Positions 7,646-17,472 of a stretch of DNA of 19,023 nt are shown here, in pieces. The notes below the pieces were generated by a model, which was not told the origin of the DNA, did no database searches, and saw only the letters and a list, made by a program, of their open reading frames with translations. Position 1 is the stretch's first letter, and each line of letters opens with the position of its first letter. Both the position numbers and the translations under genes were made by a program. Origin of the DNA: Verrucomicrobia bacterium UBA1183 (lineage in GTDB: Bacteria; Verrucomicrobiota; Verrucomicrobiia; Opitutales; UBA9783); assembly GCA_002309885.1 (NCBI GenBank), contig DBYP01000003.1, positions 15,198 to 34,220 on the forward strand. Direction: 5' to 3'.

Positions 7646-8257
7646 TCAGTAGATAGGCGAAACTTCCCACCCCATTGAACGTAGCAATTCAATCGCAAAA
7701 GCAGGATCAAGACGCATAGAACATTCATTCAACATCAGTGTATTAATCTTTATGTAGCCCGTAATGGTAGTCGCAAGACGAATCATTTGTCCGTCACTTA
7801 GCTTCTTTTGCACGTAAGATATACCCTTGCCTAATGCATGCTGTCCTAATTGCAAAATATCTCTGTCAACAAATATATAGGTATTCAAGTTATGTAAATA
7901 TATTTTATATCCATTCCCATGCAAAAATTCAACAAGTTCAAGGAGCTTGCAAACGTAGAAATCACTTTCTTTGTAAAGATTTATATTTACTTCTATGTGA
8001 ACAATTTTTGATGTAGCTGATAGTAATAATCCATCGGTTGGAGGAATGGGCGAAACCTGGATAGAAAAACTTTTTTCTGCATCTGGAAATTCACAAAAAT
8101 CCAATTTAACACTGTCGTTTTGCTCCAAATAACGACTTATATATCCTAAATTGGTATCCGGATAGATATACATTTCAACGCGACCGCCATAACCCGACGG
8201 AAAGCCCATTTGAGACGCAATTAATGTTAAAAACACTGCTTTAGGTAATGTCCTCAT
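7646..8257 (-). CDS. Hypothetical protein with a possible N-terminal signal sequence
   Basis: A 203-residue protein that I do not recognise. The N-terminus is basic and then hydrophobic (MRTLPKAVFLTLIASQMGF) followed by a Ser/Gly turn, which could be a signal peptide of about 20 residues. No lipobox is present. The rest alternates short beta-like stretches (VEMYIYP, KIVHIEVNINLY, YKIYLHNLNTYIFV) with a helical C-terminus rich in Leu and Ile. Base composition by eye is AT-richer than the gyr genes. The ATG at 8255-8257 is the only convincing start; no Shine-Dalgarno is visible. It lies 174 bases downstream of another unrecognised gene on the same strand, and converges on the nuclease gene across repeat copy B. 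Confidence 0.65.
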   Translation of the reverse strand: MRTLPKAVFLTLIASQMGFPSGYGGRVEMYIYPDTNLGYISRYLEQNDSVKLDFCEFPDAEKSFSIQVSPIPPTDGLLLSATSKIVHIEVNINLYKESDFYVCKLLELVEFLHGNGYKIYLHNLNTYIFVDRDILQLGQHALGKGISYVQKKLSDGQMIRLATTITGYIKINTLMLNECSMRLDPAFAIELLRSMGWEVSPIY

Positions 8258-8359
8258 ACTTGGATTGTAAACATAAACCTATTTAAGCACAAGTTCAAAA
8301 ATTTAACCCCAAAGCATGTTGAATATACTCATGTATTTTCGAAATATAGCTCAACTTGA

Positions 8360-8402
8360 TCGTTCGAAACACAAGCGTTTCTGGAACGAATCCAATCGTT
8401 CC
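8360..8402 (-). other. Two overlapping, mutually exclusive hairpins
   Basis: In the 174-base gap between two hypothetical genes, the arm GAACGA (8384-8389) can pair in two ways. It can close a long stem with TCGTTC at 8360-8365, together with GAAAC/GTTTC and a two-base bulge. Alternatively GGAACGA (8383-8389) can pair with TCGTTCC (8396-8402) across a 6-base loop. Both cannot form at once. Neither is followed by a convincing U-run on the minus strand, so a simple terminator is not supported. An attenuator-like or RNA-processing role is possible, and chance is also possible. Confidence 0.35.
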
Positions 8403-8431
8403 GATAAAACAAAATCATCCAGTTGTTGCCT

Positions 8432-9202
8432 TTAAGAATTCTGAGATATTTGTTTGTTCAACCAATCCCATGCTTCTGAACCCTCCCTAGGTTTAGCTTC
8501 CTTCAAGATTTCGATGAAACCTTCCCGGTTTTCATTGAGAAATTTTTCAGCATTCTCTTTATCATGGAATAAATATTTCTCGAGCATAAAAACTACATCT
8601 TGATCTCCCCCCATATGTAAAAATTGATTCACACGATCGTACAATTTAATTTTCAAATCTATTGTACCGATAGCTTTTTCGGCTTCTTCATCTGTTTTAC
8701 AAGTGGATATTTTACCAATTGCATTCTCAAATAAACTGATTATGTAATCCGCCGAAAACCAACCATGCTTCGATACAATATCGCTCCGTATTCTTTCTCG
8801 GTTCTCTTCTATCTTTTCACTAATTCCGTTTAGTGCTTTTTGTTTATCTTTCGGATTTAGTTTTAAAATCTCTTGTAAAGATTCTTTAAATGCACTTATT
8901 TTACCTTCAAAAAAATCCTTGAGAAATCCAATAACATTATCCACCAACTTGCTTATGCTGAAATTTTCAGAATTTAACTTTATCGAATTAGATTCGTTAG
9001 CTTTAGTTTCTCCGTTGTGAATTGTAGAAAAACCGACTTTTCTGGGAGCGAGCTCCTTCTGGTCATTCATATGAAACGGTGTAGATTCTTTTGGAATTTC
9101 CGTATCTGGTTTTTCGTTTGCACTAATGGCATTCGAATTTGGCAAAGCGGGTAACGTTATTGGTATTTGTGTTTGCGATTGAATTGATTGTGTTTGTGAC
9201 AT
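8432..9202 (-). CDS. Hypothetical protein: low-complexity N-terminus, helical C-terminus
   Basis: A 256-residue protein that I do not recognise. The first 75 or so residues are rich in Ser, Gln, Thr, Pro and Asn, open with a repeated SQTQ, and look disordered. From about residue 80 the sequence becomes strongly helical and charged (Lys/Glu-rich), with no transmembrane segment or classical signal peptide. Such a flexible N-terminus before a helical domain is a common layout of secreted effectors, but nothing here shows secretion. The start ATG at 9200-9202 is supported by AAGGA eight bases upstream (9211-9215). The gene is divergent from gyrB with 169 bases between them and is followed by the 7646-8257 gene after a structured gap. 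Confidence 0.65.
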   Translation of the reverse strand: MSQTQSIQSQTQIPITLPALPNSNAISANEKPDTEIPKESTPFHMNDQKELAPRKVGFSTIHNGETKANESNSIKLNSENFSISKLVDNVIGFLKDFFEGKISAFKESLQEILKLNPKDKQKALNGISEKIEENRERIRSDIVSKHGWFSADYIISLFENAIGKISTCKTDEEAEKAIGTIDLKIKLYDRVNQFLHMGGDQDVVFMLEKYLFHDKENAEKFLNENREGFIEILKEAKPREGSEAWDWLNKQISQNS

Positions 9203-9210
9203 ATGTTCTA

Positions 9211-9215
9211 TCCTT
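9211..9215 (-). promoter_or_regulatory. Ribosome binding site of the 8432-9202 gene
   Basis: AAGGA on the minus strand, 8 bases before the ATG. It stands out because most genes in the window lack a recognisable Shine-Dalgarno, and it supports the chosen start. Confidence 0.55.
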
Positions 9216-9311
9216 GGATATTACTTAGTTTTAGCATTCTTGTTTCCACACCTCGTATGAATAAGTCGGCATTTTTTCGAAAAGTTTTAGCGAAATTTTC
9301 AATCCTTTTAA

Positions 9312-11903
<2,592 letters not shown>

Positions 11904-11908
11904 TCATC

Positions 11909-14332
11909 ATGTACGCAGATAAAGAATTTTTAATAGATACCAACGTCGATGAAATTATGAAATCGGCTTACATCGATTATTCGATGTCCGTTATCGTTAG
12001 CCGAGCTTTACCCGATGCACGTGATGGATTTAAGCCGGTGCACCGCCGTATTCTTTACGCGATGTTCCGCGAAGGCTTGTTGCACAATCGGCCGTTTGAT
12101 AAATGCGCCGGTGTCGTTGGAGAAGTTTTGAAGAATTATCACCCACACGGGGATAGTTCCGTTTATGATGCTTTGGTACGTTTGGCTCAAGATTGGGTCA
12201 TGCGCTATCCCTTGGTGGACCCGCAAGGTAACTTTGGTTCCATCGATGGTGATTCTGCAGCGGCTTATCGTTATACCGAGTGCCGTTTGAAAGAGATGGC
12301 AGAAGAGCTATTAAAGGACATCGACGAAGATACCGTTGATTTCGTTCCTAATTACAAAGAAAGCACTACCGAACCCACGGTTCTGCCGGCCGCATTACCT
12401 AATTTGCTTCTAAATGGTTCCACCGGTATTGCCGTAGGTATGACGACCAACATTCCGCCGCATAATTTGCGCGAATTGATTGATGCGCTCATTTTATTGG
12501 CAGATAACCAAGATGCGACCGTCGAGGATCTGATGAAGATTATCAAAGGTCCCGACTTCCCAACCGGTGGTACAGTCGTTGGATTGGAAGGTATCGCGAA
12601 TTATTTGAAAACCGGTCGTGGTATTATCCATGTCCGCGGTGAAGCTCATACGGAAGAATTGGCTAACGGTAAGGAACAGATTATCATCACGGAAATTCCT
12701 TACAATGTTAATCGTTCCAATTTGGTTACGAAAATTGCTGAATTGGTACATCAGAAGATCTTGACGGAAATTAGCGATTTGCGCGATGAGTCCGATGAGA
12801 ACACGCGTATCGTGATTGAATTGAAGCGCGGAGAAGTTCCACGTGTGGTTTTGAACAAACTGTTCAAGATGACACCTCTGGAATCTTCGTTTGGTGTTAT
12901 CCTTTTGGCTTTGGATCAGCAACGTCCCAAGCAGATGAACATCAAAGAGATGTTGGAATGCTATCTGGAGCACCGTCGCGAGGTAGTTTCCCGTCGTACA
13001 CAATTCCGTCTGCGTAAAGCTGAAGAGCGTCTGCATGTTCTTGAGGGCTACAAAATTGCCATCGAACATTTGGACGACTTCGTTCAAATTATCCGATCCT
13101 CGAATTCCAAAGAGGAAGCGCATGTTGCTTTAGTTGCGAAGTATAAGCTGACCGATATTCAAGCGGATGCTATTTTGGATTTGCGCTTGTATCAATTAAC
13201 CGGAATGGAACGTGGCAAGATTGATGCGGAATATTTGGATTTGCTTAAATTGGCGGAAGAGCTGCGGTTGATTTTGTCCAGCGATGCCAAACTGCTTTCG
13301 GTTTTGAAAGAAGAATTTCTGAAAGAGCGTGAGAAGTACGGTAATGATCGTAAGACACGCATTATGCCGGCTGAATCGGAATTCCGACTCGAAGATGTTA
13401 TCGCGAATGTTGGTTGCAGTATCACCATATCGCATAACGGCTTTATAAAACGTACCGACATCAGCTCGTTCCGTTCGCAAAAACGTGGCGGTAAAGGCGT
13501 TATCGGCGCGGGTCAGTACGATGAAGACTTTATCGAGCATTCCTTCACAGCGAGCACACATGATTACATCCTGTTTGTCATGCAAAATGGACGCTTATAC
13601 ATTAAGAAGGTGTACGAGATTCCGGAAGGCAATCGTACCTCCAAAGGTCGTGCGTTGGTCAATGTTTTGAATCTGCAGGAAGGCGAAAAGATTGCCGCAA
13701 TGATGTGCTTCAAAGGCTTTGATGAAGATTGTTCGTTGGTCATGGCAACCCGCAATGGTATCATCAAGAAATCCGCTCTAACGGCCTATAAGAATTGCCG
13801 AGCAGGTGGTTTGATAGGTATGAACGTAGACGAAGGCGATATCATTATTGGAGCGGAATTGACGCGTGGTAACGACGACCTGATTTTAATTACCTACCAG
13901 GGTATGTCGATTCGGTTTAACGAAGAGGATTGTCGTGAACAGGGTCGTGCAACACGGGGTGTTAAAGGCATTAAATTGCACGAAGGCGATTACGTAAAGG
14001 CTTTAATCGTTGTAAATGATCGACAAACACTGCTCATTGCGGGTATCAAAGGCCAAGGGAAACGTTCTGAATTCTCTGAATATCGGCTACAAAAGCGTGG
14101 TGGTTCGGGAATTATTGCTATAAAAACGCATGGGGTTGCGGGTGCGATTACCGTCAGTGATGGCGATGAGATGATGCTGTTTACGAAATCCGGTCAATCG
14201 GTTCGTTGTCCCGTAAAGGATGTTCGGGTCATTGGTCGAACAACCATGGGCGTTCGTTTGATCAATTTGGCGGACGATGATCAGTTGGTTGGCATCTGCA
14301 AGGTTGTCGAAACGGATCACGAAGACGCGTGA
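11909..14332 (+). CDS. gyrA: DNA gyrase subunit A
   Basis: Breakage-reunion subunit of gyrase, 807 residues. Catalytic Tyr122 lies in AAAYRYTECRL. The quinolone-resistance region reads HPHGDSSVYDALVR with Ser83 and Asp87 (E. coli numbering also fits), the sensitive residues. The C-terminal beta-pinwheel holds a good GyrA box (QKRGGKG), which identifies GyrA and argues against ParC. It is shorter than E. coli GyrA (875), mainly because it ends soon after the last blade (VVETDHEDA) with almost no acidic tail. The ATG follows the gyrB stop by five bases with no Shine-Dalgarno, so translation is probably coupled. The gyr genes look richer in G+C and more codon-biased than the flanking hypothetical genes, as expected for highly expressed core genes. 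Confidence 0.97.
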   Translation: MYADKEFLIDTNVDEIMKSAYIDYSMSVIVSRALPDARDGFKPVHRRILYAMFREGLLHNRPFDKCAGVVGEVLKNYHPHGDSSVYDALVRLAQDWVMRYPLVDPQGNFGSIDGDSAAAYRYTECRLKEMAEELLKDIDEDTVDFVPNYKESTTEPTVLPAALPNLLLNGSTGIAVGMTTNIPPHNLRELIDALILLADNQDATVEDLMKIIKGPDFPTGGTVVGLEGIANYLKTGRGIIHVRGEAHTEELANGKEQIIITEIPYNVNRSNLVTKIAELVHQKILTEISDLRDESDENTRIVIELKRGEVPRVVLNKLFKMTPLESSFGVILLALDQQRPKQMNIKEMLECYLEHRREVVSRRTQFRLRKAEERLHVLEGYKIAIEHLDDFVQIIRSSNSKEEAHVALVAKYKLTDIQADAILDLRLYQLTGMERGKIDAEYLDLLKLAEELRLILSSDAKLLSVLKEEFLKEREKYGNDRKTRIMPAESEFRLEDVIANVGCSITISHNGFIKRTDISSFRSQKRGGKGVIGAGQYDEDFIEHSFTASTHDYILFVMQNGRLYIKKVYEIPEGNRTSKGRALVNVLNLQEGEKIAAMMCFKGFDEDCSLVMATRNGIIKKSALTAYKNCRAGGLIGMNVDEGDIIIGAELTRGNDDLILITYQGMSIRFNEEDCREQGRATRGVKGIKLHEGDYVKALIVVNDRQTLLIAGIKGQGKRSEFSEYRLQKRGGSGIIAIKTHGVAGAITVSDGDEMMLFTKSGQSVRCPVKDVRVIGRTTMGVRLINLADDDQLVGICKVVETDHEDA

Positions 14333-14342
14333 GTCGTTAATT

Positions 14343-14482
14343 CTAAGGGAACTTTTTGAAAAAAGTTTCCCTTAAACCTTCAAAAACTTTCCTTATTTTG
14401 CAACATTGTTGCAAAATGGCTGGGGGCAGGGCCTCTGTCCTACTTTTAAGGAAGCTTGAGCGAGCTTTTACAGAAGAGCTCT
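14343..14482 (+). repeat. Multi-hairpin intergenic element, copy C (terminator-like)
   Basis: Same orientation as copy D. It opens with an 11-14 bp hairpin (14345-14373; AAGGGAACTTTTT against AAAAAAGTTTCCCTT), then a 21-base palindrome at 14396-14416 identical to that in copy B, then a hairpin from AGGGC/GTCCT around 14428-14441, and a last hairpin around CTTTTACAGAAG with GAGC/GCTC arms. It lacks the ATAACTTTTTATCTCCCGTA end found in A and B. It lies between the convergent gyrA and the fliT-like gene and is the only plausible terminator for either. The last stem uses GAGC/GCTC where copy D uses GAGGG/CCCTC, so pairing is kept while bases change. Confidence 0.8.
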
Positions 14483-14495
14483 CGAAGTTTATAGT

Positions 14496-14831
14496 TTAAA
14501 GAAATTTCCCTAAACGGTTGAGCTGAGTTCTTTTAGGAACTCGTTTTAGTAAATCGTTAAGTTGTGTGTTGGATCGTTCGTAAAATTCCAATTGAAGCTC
14601 TTGGATACGCAGTTGTTCTAGTTGTATAGCGTTTTGATTTTGATCCGTAGCCGACTGAATTTTCAAGATTTGTTGCATCAGCGTTTCCAAATTCTGCATC
14701 AGATGTTTGCAGGTTGCGTACCGCGCAGCATTGAACGCCTCAAGCAATTTCTCCAACCCTTTTTGGTACTGCTCTAATAGATTAACTATTGGAAGGAGTT
14801 TCTCGTTTTTGCAACATATCAAGCCATCCAT
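14496..14831 (-). CDS. Small helical protein after fliS (FliT-like candidate)
   Basis: A 111-residue, almost fully helical protein with heptad-like Leu/Ile/Gln spacing over about 15-90 and a basic C-terminus (KRVPKRTQLNRLGKFL). The sequence itself is not diagnostic. Its size, helical nature and position directly after fliS match the usual place of the flagellar chaperone FliT, so it may be FliT-like; FlgN-like is the alternative. The ATG at 14829-14831 overlaps the fliS end by 50 bases. No other ATG lies near the N-terminus, so a shorter start would need TTG or GTG. It is the last gene of the minus-strand flagellar operon, which ends at repeat copy C. Confidence 0.6.
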   Translation of the reverse strand: MDGLICCKNEKLLPIVNLLEQYQKGLEKLLEAFNAARYATCKHLMQNLETLMQQILKIQSATDQNQNAIQLEQLRIQELQLEFYERSNTQLNDLLKRVPKRTQLNRLGKFL

Positions 14832-15180
14832 CGCGTAATTCCTTTAAAACATGTTCTGCGTTATCTAAATGTTCCGAACTACGTTTGGCCCGAACGATCA
14901 TGATTTGATCACAAACATAATCATACAAACGAAACAACGTATCCGCTAGCTCTTTTGCCGGTTGGAAATTTAAACTACTCTGCAATTCCTGAATAATATT
15001 TTCCGCTTTTAGAAGGTTATTATGGAAAATTTCTTGATTCTTTATACTGAATTCCAAGCTGAGCGTTTCACGAACCCTCGTTAAGCATTGAAGTGCCGTA
15101 TTGAACAGCAACAGGATGATTCTGCCGGGAGATAAGCTTTCGATTGAATTTTTTTGATACAGCTGTGAAAATTTATTCAT
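14782..15180 (-). CDS. fliS: Flagellar export chaperone FliS
   Basis: Cytoplasmic chaperone that binds the C-terminus of flagellin before export. The 132 residues follow the FliS pattern closely: a short N-terminus ending YQKNSIESLSPGRIILLLFN, a helix with LKAENIIQELQSSLNF, then LADTLFRLYDYVCDQIMIVRAKR and a last helix LKELRDGWLDM. An ATG at 15193-15195 would add five residues. The ATG at 15178-15180 gives the family's normal N-terminus and an 8-base overlap with the end of the flgM-like gene, so it is preferred. It is flanked by flgM-like and fliT-like genes, which supports the identification. Flagellin itself is not in the window. Confidence 0.88.
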   Translation of the reverse strand: MNKFSQLYQKNSIESLSPGRIILLLFNTALQCLTRVRETLSLEFSIKNQEIFHNNLLKAENIIQELQSSLNFQPAKELADTLFRLYDYVCDQIMIVRAKRSSEHLDNAEHVLKELRDGWLDMLQKRETPSNS

Positions 15181-15463
15181 CGCAAATATCGACATCTCCC
15201 AAAAGTGCGTCGGCTACTTTCTCAAGCGTTTCGTCGTTAGGATAATCTGGACGCGCTATCAATCTCTGCCCCAAAGCTATTTTTTCTGCACGAACATCCG
15301 GAAGCTTTTCCAACAGAGACATGGCCTCCATCATCGGGCTTTTGACTTCCACACCGCCGCGGCTTTCTTCTTTTTTCTGCTTGGTACCAAGATTCAACTT
15401 CTTAGGGCCAACTTGTCTCAATTCTAACGGTTTTCCGTAATTGCCTTCTAATTTCAGATCCAT
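15173..15463 (-). CDS. flgM: FlgM-like anti-sigma factor
   Basis: A 96-residue protein whose C-terminal half (about 45-90) has the FlgM pattern: helix EAMSLLEKLPDVRAEKIALG, then QRLIARPDYPNDETLEKVADALL, matching the family's PEVR-x-EKV...G-x-Y...IA-x-LL layout. The N-terminal half is basic and Gly-rich and probably disordered, as in known FlgM, which is unfolded when free. FlgM holds the flagellar sigma factor (FliA/sigma-28) until the hook is complete and FlgM is exported. The ATG lies two bases after the lipoprotein stop and the end overlaps fliS by eight bases, so translation is coupled. The YP-rich insertion is slightly unlike enterobacterial FlgM, so the identification is good but not certain. 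Confidence 0.75.
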   Translation of the reverse strand: MDLKLEGNYGKPLELRQVGPKKLNLGTKQKKEESRGGVEVKSPMMEAMSLLEKLPDVRAEKIALGQRLIARPDYPNDETLEKVADALLGDVDICDE

Positions 15464-15465
15464 GG

Positions 15466-16098
15466 TTAAAAACTTTCAGGTAAGGTTTCGTAAATTTTCT
15501 GTCCAACGTAAGCGGAAAAATATTCCGGGCTTAACTGTCCCAACTCATCTAACGTCTCAAAAGCATTGAGGGTATGTGCTCTTTGATAATGCTTGACACC
15601 GAAATAAACTTTCTCCTGGCTAGCATCAAAGACTTCGTCAATTCCCCAAATAATCTTATTACTACAAAGCTCAATCAACTGCATACGCGCACCCAATTGT
15701 ATGGGGGTGTAGGGTGAATATTGCGTAAGCCCCATAAATAGAATCGCATCGGCATCGTATTGCTTAATCAACTTTTCAAATAAATTATTGGGGATGGCTC
15801 TCGCGTAATCGATGAAGGGAATATTATCCTCAAATACGCATTCGAAGCAACCTTTTTTCAGCAAGGCTTGTTTAAAACTTTTTTCAATTTTTTCCAAATC
15901 GCTATCGGAAATTTCCGCACCGTAATTGAATAAGGGCGTTACAACAACGCGCAAAATCGAGCCCGTGGACATACGATAACTAACGTTTTTGGGATTATAT
16001 TCCGATTGTAAAAAAGGAATTTGTTCCCGTTTGCTGCGGAAACATCCCGAAAGCAAGCTGGCTATCAGCAGAAGTGGAACAATTTTATGAGATCTCAT
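15466..16098 (-). CDS. Putative outer-membrane lipoprotein in the flagellar operon
   Basis: A 210-residue lipoprotein: a type II signal MRSHKIVPLLLIASLLSGC with lipobox L-S-G-C and lipidated Cys19. The mature part alternates strands and helices. YDADAILFMGLTQYSP followed by LGARMQLIELCSNKIIWG resembles the nucleotide-free anticodon-like fold shared by TolB-N, CsgG and LpoB proteins (GaDaiv-G, then a strand ending in iiW). Sequence alone does not name a family. Its place directly before flgM, with a two-base gap, suggests a flagellar role, perhaps like the FlgO/FlgP/FlgT outer-membrane lipoproteins that stabilise the basal body in other bacteria; this is inference. It follows the barrel-like gene by 32 bases. 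Confidence 0.7.
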   Translation of the reverse strand: MRSHKIVPLLLIASLLSGCFRSKREQIPFLQSEYNPKNVSYRMSTGSILRVVVTPLFNYGAEISDSDLEKIEKSFKQALLKKGCFECVFEDNIPFIDYARAIPNNLFEKLIKQYDADAILFMGLTQYSPYTPIQLGARMQLIELCSNKIIWGIDEVFDASQEKVYFGVKHYQRAHTLNAFETLDELGQLSPEYFSAYVGQKIYETLPESF

Positions 16099-16130
16099 TC
16101 AATCTTATTTGAAGCATGTTTTATGCCATG

Positions 16131-16895
16131 TTAAAAGGATAACTCCATGCCGAAGCACAATCCGCAAAAACGCGATCGATGCGTTGCGGTGTTGACGCGC
16201 GTCCAGGGCTGTGTTCCTCCGGTATTACAAGCAAATTTCGGACCTATATAAAAACAAATGCATTCCCTAGGATATTTTTTGAACAAAAATTCTGTTTCGA
16301 CATAATAATATTTGTATTTACCTTGTGCAACAGCTGCATGGCGACCGTAAGGCTTCCGTCCTTTTAAAAATCCGAGCTGAGTTTCCCAAGAAAGTTTACA
16401 ATTTTTGCAATCGAAAATGGAAAGATCAAAATCGTACTTAAAAGACGTTTCCAGTCCCCATTGACGACGCTCCGGATCCCATGAAAAATAGAACTTCGGA
16501 GACATCAATAAATCCGAACGAATACCAGCGTAATAGGTCATCCATTGGTGCAGGTGCTCAAAACCAAGACGTTGCAAAAACGTATATTTTGTACCCAAAT
16601 CAAAGGTAAAATGGTCGGTAACCTTGCTTAAAACGCCCCCCGAAATGGACCATCGATTAGGGAATAGCGCCTTATGTCGCAATGGCGAAACAATGTGTAA
16701 ATCTCCGTAAAAACCCAATGTATCGTTTCGAATGAGCCCACCAACGTGCGTTACTAAACTTCGCTTGCTAACCAACTTACCCTGTTCAATAACCTCGGTA
16801 TGGAAAGCTATCGACGTATTCATTTTGTGAACCGCAAAACACGTCACATTTAAAAGCGTTAAGATAATCCACAACGTTCTCCATTTCATACGCAT
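16131..16895 (-). CDS. Exported beta-barrel-like outer-membrane protein
   Basis: A 254-residue protein with a signal peptide (MRMKWRTLWIILTLLNVTCFA, cleavage likely after residue 21). The mature part has many amphipathic strands rich in Tyr, Phe and Trp (FYGDLHIV, WSISGGVL, HFTFDLGTKYTF, FYFSWDP, YKYYYVETEF, CFYIGPKF) and ends in Phe (CFGMELSF), the C-terminal signature of outer-membrane barrels. Several Cys residues in the second half (CKNCKL, CICFY) could form disulphides. I do not recognise a family. It is the first gene of the operon that continues into the lipoprotein and flgM-fliS-fliT-like genes, and is divergent from the HPr gene with 93 bases between them. Its start could be Met1 or Met3. 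Confidence 0.65.
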   Translation of the reverse strand: MRMKWRTLWIILTLLNVTCFAVHKMNTSIAFHTEVIEQGKLVSKRSLVTHVGGLIRNDTLGFYGDLHIVSPLRHKALFPNRWSISGGVLSKVTDHFTFDLGTKYTFLQRLGFEHLHQWMTYYAGIRSDLLMSPKFYFSWDPERRQWGLETSFKYDFDLSIFDCKNCKLSWETQLGFLKGRKPYGRHAAVAQGKYKYYYVETEFLFKKYPRECICFYIGPKFACNTGGTQPWTRVNTATHRSRFCGLCFGMELSF

Positions 16896-16976
16896 ATAGA
16901 CATTCTCTACTCTTTAACATAAAAAGTAAATAAAATATATTGCTTTCATAGAAAAATATATATAACTTCCAACCAT

Positions 16977-16981
16977 AGGGA
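16977..16981 (+). promoter_or_regulatory. Ribosome binding site of the HPr gene
   Basis: AGGGA seven bases before the GTG start at 16989. It supports that non-ATG start, which also gives the normal HPr N-terminus. Confidence 0.55.
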
Positions 16982-16988
16982 TTACTTT

Positions 16989-17285
16989 GTGGCGACAATA
17001 ACCAAAGAATTTACGGTTAAAAACATCAAAGGCTGGCATGCTCGTCCGTGCGCATTGATTGCGCGCACGATATCTCAGTATCCAGGTATATCGGTTACAT
17101 TTTATTGCCCTGCTCGGAATGCAAGCGCTTCCGGAACAAGCCTTTTCGAAATGATGGTATTGGCGGTAAATTGTGGCGATCGTGTAACCGCTACGCTAAC
17201 CGGAAATGATACAAAGAAAATGGATGAATTGCTGTTCGTACTCGAGAAAATTATGGAACGCCAATTCTTCGATGGAGATTTTTAA
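16989..17285 (+). CDS. ptsH: HPr family phosphocarrier protein
   Basis: Small phosphocarrier of the phosphotransferase system, 98 residues, slightly longer than typical HPr (85-90). The active-site His17 lies in GWHARP, the family's phosphohistidine loop. The regulatory region reads SGTSLFEMMVL with Ser51 at the place of Ser46, the site used by HPr kinase in many bacteria; whether this cell has that kinase is not seen here. The gene starts with GTG and has AGGGA at a good distance. No enzyme I or sugar transporter is near, so it could be a general HPr or a regulatory NPr-type protein. It is divergent from the flagellar-operon first gene and is followed after 51 bases by tRNA-Ser on the same strand. 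Confidence 0.88.
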   Translation: MATITKEFTVKNIKGWHARPCALIARTISQYPGISVTFYCPARNASASGTSLFEMMVLAVNCGDRVTATLTGNDTKKMDELLFVLEKIMERQFFDGDF

Positions 17286-17295
17286 CGGTTCTGAA

Positions 17296-17327
17296 TTGAC
17301 ATCGCCTGTAGGATCTATTTTTATATA
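17296..17327 (+). promoter_or_regulatory. Candidate promoter of tRNA-Ser
   Basis: A perfect TTGACA (17296-17301) is followed by an AT-rich -10 region. TTTATA lies 18 bases on and TATATA at 17322-17327 lies 20 bases on. A transcription start would then fall just before the tRNA's first base at 17337. The spacer is longer than ideal for the second choice. Confidence 0.45.
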
Positions 17328-17336
17328 TCTTGTTCT

Positions 17337-17429
17337 GGAGAGATGGCTGAGTGGTCTAAAGCGCCTTCCTGCTAAGAAGGTAAGCTCTCAAAAGGGGCTT
17401 CGAGGGTTCAAATCCCTCTCTCTCCGCCA
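17337..17429 (+). tRNA. tRNA-Ser (anticodon GCU)
   Basis: A 93-base class II tRNA. The acceptor stem pairs GGAGAGA with TCTCTCC, then G and an encoded CCA. The anticodon stem CCTTC/GAAGG closes the loop CTGCTAA with anticodon GCT at 17371-17373, reading AGC and AGU serine codons. The long variable arm (TAAGCTCTC...GGGGCTTC) is typical of serine tRNAs. The T arm is GAGGG-TTCAAAT-CCCTC. It is encoded 51 bases after the HPr gene with its own candidate promoter. Confidence 0.96.
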
Positions 17430-17472
17430 CTGACTTGCCTAAAGCGATGTTGGATTTCCCCAAGTGTATGTC

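Noticed and set aside
12494..13123. A 209-codon minus-strand frame inside gyrA
   Set aside because: It is a shadow of a highly conserved gene; the translation has no recognisable domain.
17206..17433. A 75-residue plus-strand frame over the end of the HPr gene and the tRNA
   Set aside because: It crosses the complete tRNA-Ser gene and lies in another frame of the HPr gene; its sequence is translated tRNA.
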